Assembly: GCA_902475445.1 (NCBI GenBank)
Contig: CABRZN010000008.1
Location: forward strand, 1 to 40,562
DNA length: 40,562 nucleotides
Direction: 5' to 3'
Source of the DNA: an uncultured Collinsella sp.
GTDB lineage: Bacteria; Actinomycetota; Coriobacteriia; Coriobacteriales; Coriobacteriaceae
The position numbers were made by a program, and so were the translations under genes. The notes below the pieces were generated by a model that was not told the origin of the DNA, did no database searches, and worked only from the letters and a program-made list of their open reading frames with translations. Below are positions 30,469-39,100 of this stretch, piece after piece (the stretch's first letter is position 1; each line of letters begins with the position of its first letter).

Positions 30469-31316
30469 TGGCTACCCAGAACACCGACCTCAAAGAGGCC
30501 AAGAAGGACGCGATTATGAGCCCCGATATGTATCGGAGCATGTTCCTTCGCCAGTTTACGAGCCAGTGCTCGCAGTCGTACGACAAGATGATGGCAATGG
30601 GCTTCATGTACACCATTCAGAAGCCCCTGCGAAAGATCTATCCCAACGACGACGATTACTATGCGGCGCTCGATCGCCATACCGAGTTCTTTAACATCAC
30701 GCCTCATGTGCTTCCGTTTGTAGCCGGCCTAACGGTTTCGATGGAAGAGCAGGCGGCTGCCGATAAGAACTTCGACACGTCCTCGATTAACGCCATGAAG
30801 GTCGGCCTCATGGGACCGCTTTCCGGCATTGGCGATTCGTTCTACTGGGGTACGTTCCGCGTGGTCGCCGCCGGCATTGGTATTGGCATCGCTTCGACGG
30901 GCAACCCGCTCGGCCCCATCGTGTACGCGCTCATCTACTCCGTGATTAACTTTGCAACGCGTATCGTCGCAGCCCATCTGGGTTACGACCTGGGTACCAA
31001 GTTCCTGCAGCAGTCCGAAGAGAACAACCTTATGTCTCGCATGACGCATGCTGCCGGTGTCCTCGGAATGACCGTTATCGGCGCCATGATTGCGGCACAG
31101 GTCTCCCTGTCCACTGCTTTGACCTTTGACGTGGGTGGTTCGGAGATTGTCCTGCAGGATCTGTTCGATTCGATCTTCCCCGGCCTGCTGCCCTTGCTGG
31201 CAACCTTTGCCTGCGTCGCCCTGTACAAAAAGGGCGTCAAGACCATTTGGATCATCTTGGGCATCTTTGCAATCTGCATCATCGGAACGGGCTTGGGAGT
31301 GTTCGCGGCGGCGTAA
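30468..31316 (+). CDS. Mannose-family PTS EIID membrane component
   Basis: A 282-residue EIID protein. The N-terminal SMFLRQFTSQCSQSYDKMMA then GFMYTIQKPLRKIYP, and the central LMGPLSGIGDSFYWGTFRV, match EIID and parallel the copy at 10271. The C-terminal half has several membrane segments. GAAGAGGAGG within the end of EIIC serves as ribosome-binding site. A strong terminator follows. Confidence 0.94.
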   Translation: MATQNTDLKEAKKDAIMSPDMYRSMFLRQFTSQCSQSYDKMMAMGFMYTIQKPLRKIYPNDDDYYAALDRHTEFFNITPHVLPFVAGLTVSMEEQAAADKNFDTSSINAMKVGLMGPLSGIGDSFYWGTFRVVAAGIGIGIASTGNPLGPIVYALIYSVINFATRIVAAHLGYDLGTKFLQQSEENNLMSRMTHAAGVLGMTVIGAMIAAQVSLSTALTFDVGGSEIVLQDLFDSIFPGLLPLLATFACVALYKKGVKTIWIILGIFAICIIGTGLGVFAAA

Positions 31317-31361
31317 TGTTGACTGCTATGCTCGCGCGTTGGATAACTAACTGACCGTTTG

Positions 31362-31398
31362 AAAACGGGGCTCGGCGTAAGGCCGGCCCCGTTTTTTT
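31362..31398 (+). terminator. Strong intrinsic terminator after EIID
   Basis: AAAACGGGGC-T-CGGC pairs with GCCGGCCCCGT, followed by seven T bases. It ends the deglycase 4/EIIC/EIID unit. Confidence 0.92.
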
Positions 31399-31450
31399 GT
31401 TTGAGGGATTTTCCGACCGTCCAAAAATTCACGCTCGTCCATCACTCACG

Positions 31451-31702
31451 TATCTCTCGTCTCTCATTCGTCACTAATACGAGAGATAACTGAAAGACGA
31501 GAGATAAATACGAGAGATAACTGAGCAGCAAAGAGACAGGCAATCATGGTATTGTCTCAATACCAATTGTTCTACCAGCAATAATATGTATAAATGAAGC
31601 AAATGGTAGACATTCCATCTCTATCTATCTCTTATCGCTAAGCCGAGAGATAGAGAGATAGAGAAATAGATGAGAGATAATTTTGAGAGATAACTGAGAG
31701 AC
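31451..31702. repeat. AT-rich region with iterated GAGAGATAA repeats
   Basis: GAGAGATAACTGA occurs exactly at 31481-31493, 31512-31524 and 31685-31697. Shorter GAGAGATAA or GAGATAGA units occur at 31499, around 31650-31670 and 31671, and the complement TATCTCTCGTCTCTC is at 31451. The composition is far lower in GC than the neighbours. No gene is seen. It directly precedes a broken AlbA_2-type gene and may be its old promoter or operator array, or a foreign remnant. Confidence 0.7.
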
Positions 31703-31975
31703 GAGGGAAATCTATCCGCGGATTTCCTTGATTCCCAGGGCAATGTCACCAAGGCTGGACTCCAAGTTGCGGGCACCTGCCCTCAGCAGTTTTATCCCAA
31801 GCTCTTTATCGACATGGTTGTCTATGCGGGGACCCGGAAAGGCACGGCGGAGTCGCTGAGGTTCATGGACCGCACAATCTGTGAGGGATAGTTGGACGAG
31901 ATGATTTCGGATACTGTCGCGGCTGTCGCCAAAAACCTGCGCCGTACCTCGACCGTCCAAGGCATCTTGCGTTAG
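31703..31975 (+). pseudogene. Remnant of an AlbA_2/HATPase-type ATP-binding protein gene
   Basis: In one plus-strand frame the sequence reads NLSADFLDSQGNVTKAGL, then QFYPKLFIDMVVYAGTRKG, SLRFMDRTICEG, a TAG stop at 31889-31891, then LDEMISDTVAAVAKNLRR and TSTVQG before another stop at 31973. This resembles the middle part of AlbA_2 (Schlafen-type) RecG-like regulators, whose N- and C-terminal parts are missing here. No start codon or ribosome-binding site is seen. An opposite-strand frame of 82 codons over the same bases looks like a shadow. Family assignment is from memory of the pattern. Confidence 0.5.
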
Positions 31976-32066
31976 TGGACAAGGCGACCCAATAATCGAC
32001 CCTCAATTGGCGCCCACTAAGGTAAAGCGGTTGTTGCTCAGTCGACGGTGATGCTGAAGACTCGGC

Positions 32067-32558
32067 TTACGCCGGCATGGCCCCGAACCCGTCCATCAAG
32101 AACAGCCTAAGAACCAGTTTGATGACATTTCCCGGTTTGACTTCAGCCGCGCCAAAGACGCTGCGCTCGGCGAGCTCGCTGCAGTATGCATAGATATCGC
32201 GGATAAGGTCCGCGCCCGAGAGCGTAAACATGTAGCCTGCGTCCGAAAGCGCATTGGGTGCGGCGGGCAACTTGGCCATACGACAAAAGGTCAACAGGTC
32301 GGGCGCCATAACATTCTGGTAGTCGAGGTGGCCGCTGGTATCCTGTGCGGCAAGCTCCAATTGGCGCACAAAATCCAGCGCCGCCGCTAACACAAAGCTC
32401 GGCGTAGGCGCATTGACGTCCTGAGTGGTCGCCACAAGCCTGCCCGCCGCCTGCGTGACAAGCCAAGCGACCTCGCGCTGGCAACGCACGGCCTTGCGTG
32501 TAACCGGCTTGATGGACGAAGAAGAAACGCTCCCCTTAGGCGGATTCGAAGCAGCCAT
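32067..32558 (-). CDS. Hypothetical protein, 163 aa
   Basis: I do not recognise this protein. It has a Ser/Pro/Lys-rich N-terminal 25 residues, then predicted helices (AVRCQREVAWLVTQAAGRLV, FVLAAALDFVRQLELAAQD, and so on) with mixed polarity, no membrane segment and no signal peptide. Two Cys are scattered (no zinc motif). GGGAGGG stands 5 bp before the ATG, and the codon pattern suits real coding. It lies between the broken AlbA_2-type gene and the divergent HNH nuclease gene. Confidence 0.7.
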   Translation of the reverse strand: MAASNPPKGSVSSSSIKPVTRKAVRCQREVAWLVTQAAGRLVATTQDVNAPTPSFVLAAALDFVRQLELAAQDTSGHLDYQNVMAPDLLTFCRMAKLPAAPNALSDAGYMFTLSGADLIRDIYAYCSELAERSVFGAAEVKPGNVIKLVLRLFLMDGFGAMPA

Positions 32559-32773
32559 AAGACCCTCCCATGAACAATCCGGCCCAACAAGCCCGGATGA
32601 AACACGTGCTACATCAGTATACAGGGGAGTGGGGTAGCGGGGTACAAGCGCGCCAGCGGCAAACCGAGAGCATCAGCGATGTGCCGATCGCGGAATGAGA
32701 TCTCGTAATAATTGACTCTCGGCCATATTATTGAGGGGCATGACTCGCGTTCGTATGGTTGTAGGTGCTGGCG

Positions 32774-33856
32774 ATGAACGACATTGACCTTGCTGTTCCG
32801 TTGATGGATGGACCAAGCTATGACCGCGCCTGCAGTCTCGTGCCTTCCGAATACGTTGAGGCATGGGAGTGGTTTCTGGGTGAGGAACAGCGCGGCGGCG
32901 TTTGGACCAGCCTTCCGCACCACACCAAGGAAGATAGCCCTCAGTATCAGTACCGTTTGAGAATTGGCTCGGACTTCTTTCCCGTAACGCGGGATTCAGG
33001 GATCTTCTGGCCGGGCCAGGATCGGGTGAAGCAAGATCCCAATAAGATCTTTGCGCTTTCGGTCCATAACTCTAAAAAGAGCTTCTACACCGATGTGCCT
33101 CCGCTCTATTTGGACGATGGTACGTGGGTCATTAAGTACTCGGTTCAAGCGCCGGGTACCGTTGGTTTTCGAGACCAGAATTACAACCGTAAAATGCTCA
33201 ACTGCATGGAGTGTGGCGTCCCAGTCGGAGTCATATTTGCAACCGAGGTGGGCTATAAGGTGCTCGGCCTTGCGTTTGTTGAGCGGTTCGAGCCCGAAAA
33301 CGGATGGTTTGTTCTGCACGGTCCTGTTCATAAAGGCGGACCGGATCCACGTTTTGCACCCGACATGAGTTATCTGAAGCTCATGCCCGTCGATATTGAG
33401 TTTGCCGGACAGGGTGCGACCGACGACGAAAAGGTCCGCTATGCGTTAAGGCGCGAGCGATTGGGGCAACAATGGTTCCGCAAGCAGCTCGTTGCCGCCT
33501 ATGACGGCCGTTGTGCGGTGTCGGACTGCGGCGTCAGCGAAGCTCTGGAGGCTGCGCATATCGAGAATTACTCGGGACCCAAATCGCAGGTTGCCAGCAA
33601 CGGCATTCTGCTTCGGCGCGACCTTCATTCCCTATTTGATGCTCACCTGATTTCGTTTGAGCCTGTTTGTGGTGAATATCGGCTGTGTGGATCGTACCTG
33701 CTGGATAAGACCGACTACGTTTCCTTTGCGGGTGCGACGCTAAGGCAGCCGAATGAGCGTCAGTGGCGACCCGATACGGTGTTTCTTGAGGCCCATCGCA
33801 TTGAGTTCGATCGCTCGGAAAAGAAGCGTGAAAAGGCGGGGCTTCTGCCGTATTAG
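32774..33856 (+). CDS. HNH endonuclease with N-terminal recognition-type domain
   Basis: A 360-residue protein with a C-terminal HNH nuclease domain (about 235-315): RCAVSDCGV, AAHIENYSG with H262, then NGILLRRDLHSLFDAHLI with the Asn and final His. The N-terminal 220 residues (GVWTSLPHHTKEDSPQYQYR, FALSVHNSKKSFYTDVPPL) are unrecognised and could bind DNA or a modified base, as in McrA-type (type IV) restriction enzymes. No methylase is adjacent. Its only adjacent genes are an unknown protein and a zinc-ribbon protein. The ATG at 32774 is preferred; a GTG at 32765 is in frame. Defence is inferred. Confidence 0.8.
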   Translation: MNDIDLAVPLMDGPSYDRACSLVPSEYVEAWEWFLGEEQRGGVWTSLPHHTKEDSPQYQYRLRIGSDFFPVTRDSGIFWPGQDRVKQDPNKIFALSVHNSKKSFYTDVPPLYLDDGTWVIKYSVQAPGTVGFRDQNYNRKMLNCMECGVPVGVIFATEVGYKVLGLAFVERFEPENGWFVLHGPVHKGGPDPRFAPDMSYLKLMPVDIEFAGQGATDDEKVRYALRRERLGQQWFRKQLVAAYDGRCAVSDCGVSEALEAAHIENYSGPKSQVASNGILLRRDLHSLFDAHLISFEPVCGEYRLCGSYLLDKTDYVSFAGATLRQPNERQWRPDTVFLEAHRIEFDRSEKKREKAGLLPY

Positions 33857-33978
33857 CGTATTTGGCTTTGGCATTCTTTGACGATCGTATTGTTTGATCG
33901 GATCGCGTGGCGATGCAATCTCGCGCACGCCCGCCGGTGCATGCTCTTCCTGATTTGTATAGCGAGAGGGGAGCGTGT

Positions 33979-34263
33979 ATGAGCTGGCGAGGCGATATTG
34001 CGATGGGGAAGTACGGAAAACTGCCGTGTGCCCTTATAGACAACAATATGTTTCCGAGCGTAGAGGTTGATTGCGGGTCGTTTGTCGTCACCTGCCCTTG
34101 CTGTGGCTCGCAAATACAGTGTCTCGACATTCGGTTCATCGATGCGCGCGACAGACTCAGCGACGAAGTGAGAAAACAGACAGGCGTTCATATGCCGGTG
34201 TATCCGGAGAAATGCCCTGTTTGTGGCCTCGATATCGTGTATGACGCCGGCGACGAGGGATAG
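33979..34263 (+). CDS. Small zinc-ribbon-like protein, two CxxC pairs
   Basis: A 94-residue protein with CPCC (in VTCPCCGSQIQC) and CPVC (in EKCPVCGLDIVY), 30-odd residues apart, the layout of a zinc ribbon. The function is unknown. The ATG at 33979 has GAGAGGGGAG upstream; longer in-frame starts at 33907 (GTG) and 33913 lack such a site. It follows the HNH gene in the same direction by 122 bp and may belong with it. Confidence 0.7.
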   Translation: MSWRGDIAMGKYGKLPCALIDNNMFPSVEVDCGSFVVTCPCCGSQIQCLDIRFIDARDRLSDEVRKQTGVHMPVYPEKCPVCGLDIVYDAGDEG

Positions 34264-34301
34264 GTGATGCGGAGGAGCTGGCTGTGAAGGCTTCTCCGTC
34301 T

Positions 34302-34988
34302 CTACAAATAAATCCCCTCACCGAGTTGCTTGTGGAACTCGGCGTGATGGTCGCGTGCCCAGGTAAAGAGCGCCTGGTCAAAGTCGGTACGCGTGGCCGG
34401 GACGCCAAAGACGCCGGCAACTTCGACGCGTATAAACTCCAGTGCCGGCAGCTTGTTGATGGCAGTGAGGGCAAACGGGGACGAGGGCTCCTCGAACAGA
34501 TAGCGGCTGCCTTGCAGCGCGTCGCAACTGGTGCACGTGTTGCCGAGCGACGGGGCTTTGGAGGCTCGCGCGCCTACGGGCTTGTAGCCGCAGCGCTTAT
34601 GAAGGTAGTCGCGGATCTCGCCCGGTACGCAGCCAAGAGCGGGCACGATGGCGAGTGCGTTGGCGTTGGCCGTGTCGATGGCAATGTACCCGGCTTCGTT
34701 GGGCGCGTGCGCGATGGTGATGCTCTCGTCGTTATCGGTTCGATAGGGAATGCCGAAGGCCGCGACCGAGGTCTCTTTGTGACACTTCCAGCACTCGCGC
34801 TTGCCCAGTACTAGATATATATACGGCGCTGAGGGGTCGGATCGGTCAACACCGGGCAGCCACTCGGCAAAGGGCTCGGGGTTGACGCCGTTGGGTACAT
34901 ACCAGATCTTCTTGGTCCGGTCCCATTTGGCGCCCAGCGCCTTGGCTTCTTCTTTGTGCGAAAAGGGGACATCGAGCTCGGTGCGCAT
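34302..34988 (-). CDS. DUF5710-domain protein with Cys pairs
   Basis: A 228-residue protein whose N-terminus LDVPFSHKEEAKALGAKWD followed by KKIWYVPNGVNPEPFAEWL matches DUF5710, a short domain found in primase/TraC- and plasmid-associated proteins. After it come CWKC (about residue 66) and CTSC (about 153), a possible metal site. The middle part is unrecognised. The ATG at 34988 has AAGGAG upstream; an in-frame ATG 12 codons earlier does not. The gene faces the HNH/zinc-ribbon pair. DUF5710 is common on mobile DNA, so transfer is possible. Confidence 0.75.
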   Translation of the reverse strand: MRTELDVPFSHKEEAKALGAKWDRTKKIWYVPNGVNPEPFAEWLPGVDRSDPSAPYIYLVLGKRECWKCHKETSVAAFGIPYRTDNDESITIAHAPNEAGYIAIDTANANALAIVPALGCVPGEIRDYLHKRCGYKPVGARASKAPSLGNTCTSCDALQGSRYLFEEPSSPFALTAINKLPALEFIRVEVAGVFGVPATRTDFDQALFTWARDHHAEFHKQLGEGIYL

Positions 34989-35170
34989 GGCGGCTCCTTG
35001 GTGCTGCAGGTGCAAGTGGCTCAAGGATACCGCAGGGCGCAGACATCGCGGCGTTTTGCGGAGAACTTGCGGTGCGGACTGATTGGTTATGCCGATGGAT
35101 AGATCGGCAAGCAGATGGTCGGCTTTTGGCTAGTTGGGCGGTTGGAGCTGTCAGCGGATTTGGCGACATA

Positions 35171-35204
35171 AAACAAAACAGCCCAGAGGGCATATCCTCT
35201 GAGC
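35171..35204 (-). terminator. Intrinsic terminator after tRNA-Val
   Basis: On the minus strand AGCTCAGAGG pairs with CCTCTGGGCT and is followed by GTTTTGTTTT. It is 11 bp beyond the tRNA 3' end. Confidence 0.88.
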
Positions 35205-35214
35205 TGCGAACATT

Positions 35215-35289
35215 TGGTGGGCGTTAGAAGATTTGAACTTCTGACCTCTTCCGTGTCAGGGAAGCGCTCTCCCCCTGAGCTAAACGCCC
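35215..35289 (-). tRNA. tRNA-Val(GAC)
   Basis: On the minus strand the sequence gives a full cloverleaf: acceptor GGGCGTT/AACGCCC, D-arm GCTC/GAGC, anticodon arm CTTCC/GGAAG with loop CTGACAC (anticodon GAC, valine), T-arm AGAAG/CTTCT with TTCAAAT, and an encoded CCA at 35215-35217. No flanking direct repeat of its 3' end was seen in this window, so there is no proof of an integrated element here. Confidence 0.97.
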
Positions 35290-35318
35290 GATCAAGGGTG
35301 CGCAAGCGCGCAAGGGAT

Positions 35319-35347
35319 AATATAACGGAGCCTGAACTCGGTGGCAA
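35319..35347 (-). promoter_or_regulatory. tRNA-Val promoter
   Basis: On the minus strand TTGCCA (35342-35347) and TATATT (35319-35324) are 17 bp apart and about 30 bp before the tRNA 5' end. Confidence 0.75.
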
Positions 35348-35578
35348 GAACATTTTTAAAAATCGCTTGCATTGTGGAATTCGGGGGCTTTGTCGTATCC
35401 ATTTCAAAAGAGCCTGCTGCCGCGATTTGGCTGTCGCATAATGCAAGGCCATTGCGGTATCGAGCTATGGAAAGACGCCTGCGGAATTGTCCTACCGATA
35501 AGCGGACAAGCCTCCAGCTGGTGCCTTCGCCGTGGTAAGGTAAGCCGAATTGCTTCCAGACTGTTTCGGGGGAGTGGA

Positions 35579-36601
35579 ATGAGCAAAGAGTGTGTCGAGC
35601 GGGTCGAAGGCGCAGGGGCTTCGGTGCCGATGACCGATATATCGAACATTGATGTGCCCGAGGGCACCGACGAGCTCAGCCGTAGCACCCGCCGCGCCTG
35701 GCGCGAGCGCCTGAACAGCGCTTCGACGCGCAAGATGATCACGGGCGTCTTGGCTACGCTGGTGGGCGGTTCGTTTTGGGGCTTCTCGGGCACCAGCGCG
35801 AGCTTTCTGTTCGATACCTACCACGTCGACACCTTGTGGCTTATGAGCGTGCGTCAGATTCTCGCCGGTCTACTCTTTATGGCCGTGGTTGTTACGCGCG
35901 ACCGCGAGCGCCTGATTAAGCTCTGGACCACACCCGCCGATCGCAAGCAGCTGCTGCTCTTTACCGCTTTTGGCCTGCTGTTCAACCAGTTTTGCTATCT
36001 TTCGGCCGTGCGCCTGACGAACGCCGGAACCGCGACGGTGCTCCAGTGCCTGCAGCTCGTTATCATCATGGGCTACGCCTGCGTGACCGATCGCCGCATG
36101 CCGCGTACTCGCGAAGTCATCGGCATTGGCCTGGCTCTGGGTGGAACCTTTTTAATCGCCACCGGCGGCGACCCTACCAGCCTGAATATCTCGCCGCTTG
36201 GCCTGGCAGCAGGTCTTATGTGTGCGGTCAGCGCCGCGTGTATGGCGGTGATTCCCGCCAAGATCCTGCCCGAATACGGCAGCCCCATCGTCACGGGTTC
36301 GGCAATGCTCACGGCGGGCGTGGTCTCATGCGTCTTCGTGCAGCCTTGGGCGCATATGCCGGCGCTCGACGCTGCCGGCGTCGAGGCGCTCGCGGTGTTC
36401 GTGGTTATCGGCTCGTTTTTTGCTTACATGCTCTATATGCAGGGCGTTAAGGACATCGGCTCGGTACGTGCGAGCCTCATCGGAACTGTGGAGCCGGTTT
36501 CGGCGACCATCACCAGCGCCGTTATGCTGGGTACGGTGTTTTTGCCGACCGACCTTATCGGCTTTTCCATGATCATCGTGATGATGTTCCTTACGGTGTA
36601 G
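35579..36601 (+). CDS. EamA-family (DMT) permease
   Basis: A 340-residue EamA transporter with ten predicted membrane segments in two repeats (from GVLATLVGGSFWGFSGTSASF to GFSMIIVMMFLTV, which ends the protein). An N-terminal soluble tail of about 50 residues, charged and Ser/Thr-rich, is unusual. GGGGGAGTGG precedes the ATG at 35579; the frame is open for 69 further codons without a site. The substrate is unknown. It is a distant relative of the 7238 permease but has no TATAACG sites. No tight operon link; tRNA-Val lies upstream on the other strand. Confidence 0.86.
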   Translation: MSKECVERVEGAGASVPMTDISNIDVPEGTDELSRSTRRAWRERLNSASTRKMITGVLATLVGGSFWGFSGTSASFLFDTYHVDTLWLMSVRQILAGLLFMAVVVTRDRERLIKLWTTPADRKQLLLFTAFGLLFNQFCYLSAVRLTNAGTATVLQCLQLVIIMGYACVTDRRMPRTREVIGIGLALGGTFLIATGGDPTSLNISPLGLAAGLMCAVSAACMAVIPAKILPEYGSPIVTGSAMLTAGVVSCVFVQPWAHMPALDAAGVEALAVFVVIGSFFAYMLYMQGVKDIGSVRASLIGTVEPVSATITSAVMLGTVFLPTDLIGFSMIIVMMFLTV

Positions 36602-36750
36602 TTGACGCCGCCGCCAAGACAGAAAAGGTGTTGTGCCGCATTTTCGCCAATTGATGTCCGTGTCTGGAGTTTAGCTGTCGATGCTCAAAATGCCATAAAC
36701 TAGTAACGTTATGGACTTTTTCATTGCGACTCAATTGCGAGGATTTCTTT

Positions 36751-39063
36751 ATGGCTGGTAATCACTTTAAGGGCAGCGATAGCGGCCGTCCTGCAGTTCC
36801 GCCGCGTCCGAACGGGGCTGGTAAGGCCGGCACGCCGGGCGACGCTGGACAGGGCGGCTCCGGTAAGCGCGTGTCCCCGGGCGAGACAGCGATGTTTACC
36901 GCTCTGTACGAGCAGTCTCAAAAGGCAAAAAAGACCGGCCGTGCAAGAGGGAATGTCTTTGCGGGCGGTGCAACCTCTGCGTCGCAGCCGAGCGGGGCTC
37001 CTTCAGTACCTGTGAGCAACGCAGGTGCTGCCAACGCCGCGAATGCCGCCGGCAACGTTAATGCCGGCAAGGCCGACAACAATACTCCCTCTGCCGGTGG
37101 CGCGGGGCTTACGGGTAACCTTGGCACGATCTACACCGGCGCCTCCGAGACTGGCACGTTCGCCCGCCTGGATGATAGCGGTGCCGAGTTTGCGGGCTCG
37201 GGTTCCAAGGAAGATTATTACGATTTTGGCTTGAACTACGGTAGCGACGCTTCGTCGAGTTCGACCTCTGACGGTCTGGTCCGTCATCGCCATCGCAAGG
37301 GCGAGCGCAAAAAGCGTCACACCGGCGCCATTATTGCCGCTGTAGTCGCGGTGCTTCTCGTTGTGCTTGGCGCAAGCGGCTTTATGCTGCTTAACTCGGC
37401 AAAGACCGTAAAGAGCGAAGCGAAGGAGGCTGTCGAGATCGTCGGTGGCCTTAAGGACAAGGTCACGTCGGGCGATTTTTCGACGCTGCCTGACGACGCG
37501 AAGAAGATCGATGAGCTCTGCGACAGCATGAAGGCGGAGACTTCGAGCCCGCTGTGGACGGCGGCTTCGTTTATCCCTGTGTATGGCAGTGACATCAACG
37601 CAGCCCGCACCATGATTGATGCCCTGTCCGATGTCTCGAGCAACGCGCTGGTTCCCATGGCCGACAACCTTTCGCAGGCCACGCCCGGCAAGCTGTTCCA
37701 GGACGGCATGATTAACGTGTCCGCGCTGCAGGCGGTCGCCGATTCGCTTTCCAGCAGCTCGAAGGTGTTCAAGAGCGCCAACGAGAAGGTCCAGGGCATT
37801 GGCGATACTCATATTTCCCAGGTGACCGAGCTGGTCGATAAGGCCAAGGACGGCTTTGCCACCCTCAACGGTGCGGTTGACGCGGCGGAGAAGGTCGCCC
37901 CCGTCCTTCCCCAGATGCTCGGCGCCAACGGCCAGACGCGCAACTACCTTATGTACGCCATGAACAACGTCGAGATTCGTGCCTGCGGCGGCTTTGGCGG
38001 TTCGCAGGGCCTGATTTCGGTCACCGACGGTCAGATGTCGATTGGCGAGTTTGTTCCATGTATTGCGCTTAGCAAAGACGAGGCGGTTGAGAGCGTCGAC
38101 GAAGAGGACGAGGCACTGTTTGGTGACCACAGTAACCTGTACAACTCTGGTAACGCGTATTCGCCCGATTGGCCCCGCAACTCGCAGCGTGTCGCCGCGC
38201 TGTGGAAGTCCCAGTATGGGCAGGACGTTGACGGCGTCGTGGGTATCGACCCGGTGTTCCTGCAGTATCTGCTGGGCCTGGTCGGTAATGTGTCGCTGCC
38301 CGACGGAACGGTTGTCGACGGCACCAACGCCGCAAAGGTCCTCATGCACGATGTGTACTGGAACTATCCGGTCGAGGAGTCGGATGGCATCTTTGCATCC
38401 GTCGCCAGCGCTGCCTTCGACAAGATCCTTGGCGGTATCGGCGATGTCGATGTTACGAAGCTTGTCAGCGCCGTTGAGCGCGGTGCCGAAGAGGGCCGCC
38501 TGATCGCGTGGATGAGAAACGATGATGAGCAGAATGCCATCAAAGAGACGGGCATTGACGCTTCGCTGCCCGATCCGGAAGATCCGAGTGCCGATCCTGT
38601 TGCCGGCGTTTACTTTAACAACCTGAGCTTCTCCAAGCTCGACTGGTACCTGAACGCCGATACGCAGATTGGCCAGGGCATCAAGAACGGTGACGGCACG
38701 TGCTCCTATCGCATCACCGTTACCCTGACGAACATCATGACGCAGGAGGAGGCTGGCAAGCTGCCCGACTACGTTGCGGCGAGCGCACCCGATGCCGCGC
38801 GTGACGACGAGCGTCTGAATGTCTCGTTGTTTGCCCCGACGGGTGGCAACATCAGTGACCTTACGGTTGAGGGTACCCAGTTTGGTCTTGGTGCCGCTAC
38901 GTGGCATGGAATCCCCTTCTATTCGGGCACCGTTGACCTGCATGCTGGCGAGACGACGACGATCACGTATACGCTGACCACGTCGGCCGAGGCGGGGGAC
39001 AAGCCGCTTACGCTGCGTCAGACCCCTACATGCCAGGCGGCTCGCGACAGCGCGTCGGCGTAG
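36751..39063 (+). CDS. DUF4012-family membrane-anchored envelope protein
   Basis: A 770-residue protein. Residues 1-180 are low-complexity, rich in Gly, Ala, Asn and Ser, and likely cytoplasmic and disordered. A basic stretch (RHRHRKGERKKRH) precedes one membrane segment (about 193-217, IIAAVVAVLLVVLGASGFML). The large outer part has the DUF4012 signature (NYLMYAMNNVEIRACGGFGG, and later YSPDWPRNSQRVAALW). DUF4012 proteins are found in Actinobacteria and other Gram-positives next to cell wall or polysaccharide genes; the activity is unknown. GCGAGGA precedes the ATG; an in-frame TTG at 36724 is less likely. GlmM follows after a strong terminator. Confidence 0.9.
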   Translation: MAGNHFKGSDSGRPAVPPRPNGAGKAGTPGDAGQGGSGKRVSPGETAMFTALYEQSQKAKKTGRARGNVFAGGATSASQPSGAPSVPVSNAGAANAANAAGNVNAGKADNNTPSAGGAGLTGNLGTIYTGASETGTFARLDDSGAEFAGSGSKEDYYDFGLNYGSDASSSSTSDGLVRHRHRKGERKKRHTGAIIAAVVAVLLVVLGASGFMLLNSAKTVKSEAKEAVEIVGGLKDKVTSGDFSTLPDDAKKIDELCDSMKAETSSPLWTAASFIPVYGSDINAARTMIDALSDVSSNALVPMADNLSQATPGKLFQDGMINVSALQAVADSLSSSSKVFKSANEKVQGIGDTHISQVTELVDKAKDGFATLNGAVDAAEKVAPVLPQMLGANGQTRNYLMYAMNNVEIRACGGFGGSQGLISVTDGQMSIGEFVPCIALSKDEAVESVDEEDEALFGDHSNLYNSGNAYSPDWPRNSQRVAALWKSQYGQDVDGVVGIDPVFLQYLLGLVGNVSLPDGTVVDGTNAAKVLMHDVYWNYPVEESDGIFASVASAAFDKILGGIGDVDVTKLVSAVERGAEEGRLIAWMRNDDEQNAIKETGIDASLPDPEDPSADPVAGVYFNNLSFSKLDWYLNADTQIGQGIKNGDGTCSYRITVTLTNIMTQEEAGKLPDYVAASAPDAARDDERLNVSLFAPTGGNISDLTVEGTQFGLGAATWHGIPFYSGTVDLHAGETTTITYTLTTSAEAGDKPLTLRQTPTCQAARDSASA

Positions 39064-39100
39064 GGTTTTTCTGGTAGCGCAGATAATCGAGTACCATTTT

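Noticed and set aside
31481..31702. GAGAGATAA repeats as a CRISPR array
   Set aside because: Repeats are only 9-13 bp, unevenly spaced and partly overlapping, there are no regular spacers, and no cas gene is nearby.
31712..31960. 82-codon minus-strand frame as a gene
   Set aside because: The plus strand over the same bases reads as an AlbA_2-like fragment; the minus frame has no ribosome-binding site or family pattern.
32609..32773. Minus-strand coding remnant opposite the HNH upstream region
   Set aside because: About 35 codons look protein-like (DRHIADALGLPLARL), but there is no start, no family match I can support, and the rest overlaps the nuclease gene.
35215..35289. tRNA-Val as the attachment site of an integrated element
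   Set aside because: No second copy of the tRNA 3' end and no integrase gene were found in the window.
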